Positions 59,540 to 64,000 of a stretch of 64,000 bases of DNA are shown here, piece after piece. The stretch's first letter is position 1. Each line of letters begins with the position of its first letter. A program made the position numbers and the translations under genes. This DNA is from Ianthella basta (Eukaryota > Porifera > Demospongiae > Verongiida > Ianthellidae): NCBI GenBank assembly GCA_964019415.1, contig OZ025871.1, positions 854,629 through 918,628 on the forward strand, written 5' to 3'. Below the pieces are notes generated by a model. It was not told where the DNA came from, ran no database searches, and saw only the letters and a list, made by a program, of their open reading frames with translations.

Positions 59540-59647
59540 AAATGGCTCTCTGGAGGTCGAAGTGTTTCTCAATCCTGCCTCTTCTCCGCGGAGGAGCTGC
59601 AAGGCGATTTTCGTCGCCTCACCCCAACCACCCTAAGATCCTGATCA
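59540..59647 (+). pseudogene. TDH: Duplicate TDH exon 1, 3' end deleted
   Basis: MALWRSKCFSILPLLRGGAA start, through PNHPKIL. 49 nt including the GGLGQLG Rossmann codons and the donor are missing compared with 60169-60321. This block (59.4-59.95 kb) is a tandem duplicate of 60.02-60.63 kb. Confidence 0.7.
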
Positions 59648-60168
59648 GTGAGAGTGCGCTGCTGAGGCGTGCCGCTTGTCACGGCACGACTATATAGGAT
59701 ATTGCTGCTCTGTTGTGTCTGTTGGTGGTATTCTGTCGCTGTCAAGAATGTCCCGCGCTTTATTGCGGTGCGTTCTTTCAATGCATACTGTTTGTGTGGA
59801 GGAGGAACGTTACTGAACCCGAGAGGGGTCGTTGTTTTAGCAGGACCTGTCACCTGCTGGTACAATACAGTGGAGCCCCTTACAAGGGACACCTTGTATG
59901 TTGGGCACCAGTTGTATATAGAGAGAGATTTATTGCACAACTACCCCTGAAATAAGAGCACAGTGCCTACTGTCCCAAACTGTCCCAGAAAGTGTTCAAA
60001 ATGCAGTCAGGAGCACACGAGCATACAACATGTACAGTGCCATTTTAATGATTTAGATCTGTGGCACACAAAGTCTATAATTATATACCCTGGGCAAGGG
60101 GGTGGGGCTGGACGTGGAGGGGGATGTCCCCACCTCCGCACGCTACACAGTAAGCTGATTTCCAAGAA

Positions 60169-60321
60169 AATGGCTATCTGGAGGTCGAAGTGTTTCTCAA
60201 TCCTGCCTCTTCTCCGCGGAGGAGCTGCAAGGCGATTTTCGTCGCCTCACCCCAACCATCCTAAGGTCCTCATCACAGGAGGACTTGGCCAGCTGGGAAG
60301 AGCTCTGGCCAACGTGCTAAG
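60169..60321 (+). CDS. TDH: TDH exon 1 (intact): mitochondrial presequence and NAD-binding motif
   Basis: MAIWRSKCFSILPLLRGGAA is Arg/Ser-rich and amphipathic, like a mitochondrial targeting sequence. Then PKVLITGGLGQLGRALANVL carries the GxxGxxG dinucleotide-binding motif of short-chain NAD-dependent epimerase-type dehydrogenases. Donor GTAGTG, phase 2, which joins exon 2 in frame (LR-EKYGKDN). The start is the first ATG before the presequence. Confidence 0.75.
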
Positions 60322-60883
60322 GTAGTGAGAGTGCGCTGCTAGGACGTGCCGCTTGTCACGGCACGACTATATAGGACATTGCTGCTCTGTTGTGTCTGTT
60401 GGTGGTATTCTGTCGCTGTCAAGAATGTCCCGCGCTTTATTGCTGTGCCTTCTTTCAATGCATACTGTTTGTGTGGAGGAGGAGCGTTACTGAACCCGAG
60501 ATGGGTCGTTGTTTTAGCAGGACCTGTCACCTGCTGGTACAATACAGTGGAGCCCCTTACAAGGGACACCTTGTATGTTGGGCACCAGTTGTATATAGAG
60601 AGAGATTTATTGCACAACTACCCCTGAAATAAGAGCACAGTGCCTACTGTCCCAAACTGTCCCAGAAAGTGTTCAAAATGCAGTCAGGTGTCTCAATGTG
60701 TCAAGTCACCCACACAGCAGTGCTCCATTGTCCCTTCCATTGTCTCTTCCAATTACTAAACTTTCATGGTTCTCTGTGGCTATTGAATATGGAAATTCTC
60801 ACAAACAGGTCCTTTGCAAGTATTAATGTCACCCACACCCTCTATAATGTATTTCACTCCCTAGATAATGAGTGAAGTTATGC

Positions 60884-60951
<68 letters not shown>

Positions 60952-60964
60952 GTGTGCGTGTGCT

Positions 60965-61001
<37 letters not shown>

Positions 61002-61007
61002 GTGCGT

Positions 61008-61070
<63 letters not shown>

Positions 61071-61090
61071 CGTGCGCATGTGGGTGGGTG
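60884..61090. repeat. (GT)n microsatellite in TDH intron
   Basis: About 200 bp of interrupted GT between TDH exons 1 and 2. Confidence 0.9.
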
Positions 61091-61206
61091 TGTCTGCTTG
61101 TGTGCTTGTGAGTGTGCATGCATTCATAATGAAGATCATTCACCTCCTAGCCATTCTCTGCTGTGATCCACCATCTCTGTTCACCACATTGCATTGCTCC
61201 TCTCAG

Positions 61207-61414
61207 GGAGAAGTATGGTAAGGACAATGTCGTCCTCTCTGATATCAAGAAGCCAACTGCCTCTGTCCTCCAAGAAGGGCCCTATGTGTATGGGGACGTG
61301 CGTGATGCCAAACACCTTCACTCTGTAGTGGTGGACCACGCGGTGGACTGGGTTGTCAACTACTCGGCACTCCTCTCAGCTGCTGCGGAGAAGAACTTCC
61401 TGCAAGCACTTGAG
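61207..61414 (+). CDS. TDH: TDH exon 2
   Basis: Acceptor TCTCAG; EKYGKDNVVLSDIKKPTA, GPYVYGDVRDAKHL, VVDHAVDWVVNYSALLSAAA; exon end at GAG before GTACTT. Good family match to mitochondrial L-threonine 3-dehydrogenase. No catalytic-domain exons follow before gene X, so this is a 5' fragment or part of a chimera. Confidence 0.7.
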
Positions 61415-62265
61415 GTACTTGCGTCAGACCAGACAGTATGCCAGAGTGTGGGTATGGGATTGTTGGTCATGTGACTTGCATGTGACTCCCATGTGATCTG
61501 GTGGTCATGCAACCCCCATGTAATTCTTATAGAGTTACAGCAATATGGGTACTGACCGATTGTCCAATTTCTGATTTTTAAGTGCCGATACCGATTCGAT
61601 ATTTCTGATTTTTAAACAGACTCACCATAATGTGATCCAATGACAAGCACACTCAATCATGCAAGTACATAGAAAATGGCTGACAGTCAAGTGCAATCAT
61701 CTCACCTAATCTCCTGTGAATACGCTGTGTGTGCACATCTCCCAGATTTGTATGTGATTTCCACTTTCTCGAAGCAGTATTTATTGGAAAGGTGTGAGCT
61801 TGACTGCTTGATGAAGTCACTCCATTCTACACCTCATCCTTTTGTGACACTCTTTGTATAGTCGAGCGTGCTTGGCCCTCAAATGCTGCACCACATTCGT
61901 AGTCCCATAACTCTTACAATTCTCAGTGCAATACCTTCATGTTGCAGCCTGGCACACTACGAAGTTGGGGTCCTCAGCGATGGTGAAGTAGTCCCCACGC
62001 TGGTAACATCTTCCTTTCTGGTGATTGTAATTGTGCCATTATTGCAGTTGTCCCCCTTCTCTCCTCTCCCCTCCCCTCCCAATTCAGCACCTGCTCAGTC
62101 CACCATGTTGACTGCACTACAGATGGCCACCAGGCTTCCACATGCTTGTCCCACAAACTAAGTCCCCAAAGTGGAGCTGTCTCTGAAGGAATGCCGCTTG
62201 AGAAAAGGCAGTAATTCATGACACAGTTCCACCATTCGACTTCCTGAGGTGTTCATCTCCACCAG

Positions 62266-62456
62266 AAATGGCTACTACCGGTTTAGAGCATGGGGCACCT
62301 TCCTCTAGTCGCAAAATTCCCCAGATGGTTGTGGCAGCGACTGTACCAAAAGGCGACCCACACCACCTCCTGGCAGAGGAACAGGCGGCCGCTGCCACCC
62401 TCTCCTCCCTCATGCCATATGTGTCTGCAGCGACCGGCACATCTCAGCCATCTTGG
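62266..62456 (+). CDS. Gene X copy E, N-terminal exon
   Basis: Same protein as 27441-27631 (MATTGLEHGAPSSSRKIPQM to SQPSW), phase 0 donor GTAAGG. Confidence 0.55.
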
Positions 62457-62604
62457 GTAAGGAAGGGAGCGACTCCTCACACTGAATTATGCATGAGCTT
62501 TCTTTGATTGTGTTTGTGTGTGTGAGGTAGTCACTAGTGTGGAGCTCTGCGTTATTAATTAAGGGAAATTACTAATTGTATGTCATTGTGGTGGATGGGG
62601 CTAC

Positions 62605-62755
<151 letters not shown>

Positions 62756-63246
62756 ATGCGCACATGCGCATATGTGTGTTGTTTGTGTAGAGGGTGTGTT
62801 GTACACACTTGGAGTGTGTACACATGTCATTGTGTATGTAATAATAATAGTATCACTACTACTATGTGTTGTTGTTGGCCCACATGGAAGGCCCATCCCT
62901 GATTTGGGACATCTGATTCACATGGTTGTAAGTGCTCCTTCAATTTCAACCATGCCCTCACCCTCTACTCATTCATCACATATTCTTTGGTAGTAGTGTC
63001 CTCAGTAACATAAGGCCACTCTGTTAGACATGGTCAGACCTGTGGTGTACATTGAGATAGAGAGCAGAGAGTGCTTCAGTGAATGGGACACACTAGTACA
63101 TGTGACCTTAGTACTGTGCATTGGCTTTGTCACTTAGTGAGTGATCAACTCACTCACTGGAGTAATTGGGCCACTTTGCAGTTGTTACCCTTCTCTCCCC
63201 TCCTCTCCTCCCCCTCCCTTTCCCCACCCCTCCCCTCCCAATTCAG

Positions 63247-63703
63247 CCACCTGCCCAGCCCACCATGTTGACTGCACTGCAGATGGCCACCAGTCCACAG
63301 TCACTGACATTCATTGAAACATCTCTGACTCCCTCAAATTACAGCTCCACCGTTGCTGGTAGCCTCCCCCAGGAGACATACCCCTCTAATTTGTCTGGGG
63401 GCGTGTCCACAACTGACAACTCCAGATTTCAGGCTTTAAAGTCAATGGTCCATTCTGTGGTGAATAGCCGTTTGGAGCAAGGAGTGACCTTCTCCCAACA
63501 GCCTCAGCAGACTGTCGGTGAGGTGATTGTGACAGTGAAGCAGGTGTTTCCCGAGTACAGTGACAGTGTCATCCACGGCCTCATTGTGTCAGAGCTCAAA
63601 TCAAATGTGTCAAAAACACCTTCTGGTTCAAGTCAGCTCAGCTGCAGTGGTTGCCAATGGCGACGGCGGTAGGACAGACACAGGACTTGTCACCCTCCGC
63701 ACG
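63247..63703 (+). pseudogene. Gene X copy E, middle exon (2-nt shift)
   Basis: 457 nt. Identical in layout to copies A and C, with TAG at about 63670-63672. Confidence 0.6.
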
Positions 63704-63787
63704 GTAGGCTTGCAGCTGATGTTTGTGTGTGTAATGAGAGCACACTAGACACTTTTGTGTTAATAACATGTACCTTTTGTTTGTAGT

Positions 63788-63912
<125 letters not shown>

Positions 63913-63963
63913 TGCAATTAATATATACATATTTGACTTCCCCTCCCTCCCCTCCCCATTCAG

Positions 63964-64000
63964 GTCCCTGACCAGACCCATGCAGAGGAGCCACCTGCCA
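63964..64000 (+). CDS. Gene X copy E, last exon (cut by window end)
   Basis: Acceptor CCATTCAG then VPDQTHAEEPPA. Continues beyond the window. Confidence 0.6.

Noticed and set aside
60829-61143. Poly-(His-Thr), poly-(Cys-Val) and similar frames across GT/CA arrays
   Set aside because: Translations of microsatellites, present on both strands at every array.

Overview
The window is metazoan nuclear DNA. Genes are split by short GT-AG introns with polypyrimidine acceptors. They encode ankyrin-ROC-COR proteins ending in death-fold domains, and the introns are full of (GT)n/(CA)n microsatellites, MITEs and DNA transposons. The DAPK-like architecture without a kinase, compact spacing and expanded death-fold genes suggest an early-branching marine invertebrate, most likely a demosponge. 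That is inference; no species marker is visible.

The layout is a nested tandem duplication. A monomer consists of (i) a 5' non-coding leader region, (ii) a large ankyrin-repeat/ROC/COR exon followed by small exons for linkers, CARD and Death domains, (iii) the first exon(s) of an L-threonine 3-dehydrogenase (TDH) gene, and (iv) an unrecognised gene here called X, with a basic NLS-like motif and a C-terminal helix. Four ROCO genes are present on the + strand: ROCO1 (leader 3.0-3.7 kb, coding 6.5-11.4 kb), ROCO2 (leader 13.2-14.3 kb, coding 18.7-24.5 kb), ROCO3 (leader 30.3-31.3 kb, coding 36.3-42.1 kb) and ROCO4 (leader 45.9-46.4 kb, coding 50.9-58.7 kb). Gene X copies A-E lie at 0.06-1.07, 12.0-12.6, 27.4-29.4, 42.7-44.6 and 62.3-64.0 kb. 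TDH 5' exons lie at 25.5-26.6 and 59.5-61.4 kb, with decayed traces at 11.5 and 42.2 kb. Two monomers form a macro-unit, and positions 1-28.3 kb and 28.3-63.2 kb are successive macro-units.

Only ROCO4 reads as an intact gene (7 coding exons, 1797 codons plus stop as I model it). ROCO1, 2 and 3 each carry frameshifts or deletions. Every internal 3' exon starts and ends in phase 1, so domains can be added, skipped or swapped without breaking frame. The copies show this: ROCO2 and ROCO4 carry a CARD exon, ROCO1 has a different Death-like exon in that place, and ROCO3 has neither. By analogy with DAPK/MFHAS1-type ROCO proteins and animal death-fold adaptors, the product is probably a GTP-switch scaffold for cell-death or innate-immune signalling. 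This function is inferred from domains only.

Long leader introns (3.7-6.5, 14.3-18.7, 31.3-36.2, 46.4-50.9 kb) hold mobile elements: a 5'-truncated LINE, a Tigger/pogo element, a 732-bp TA-flanked DNA transposon with an ORF, several MITEs and foldbacks (one with a tRNA-like sequence inside), and Helitron-like ends. All boundaries come from reading the sequence and aligning copies by eye. No database search or transcript evidence was available.
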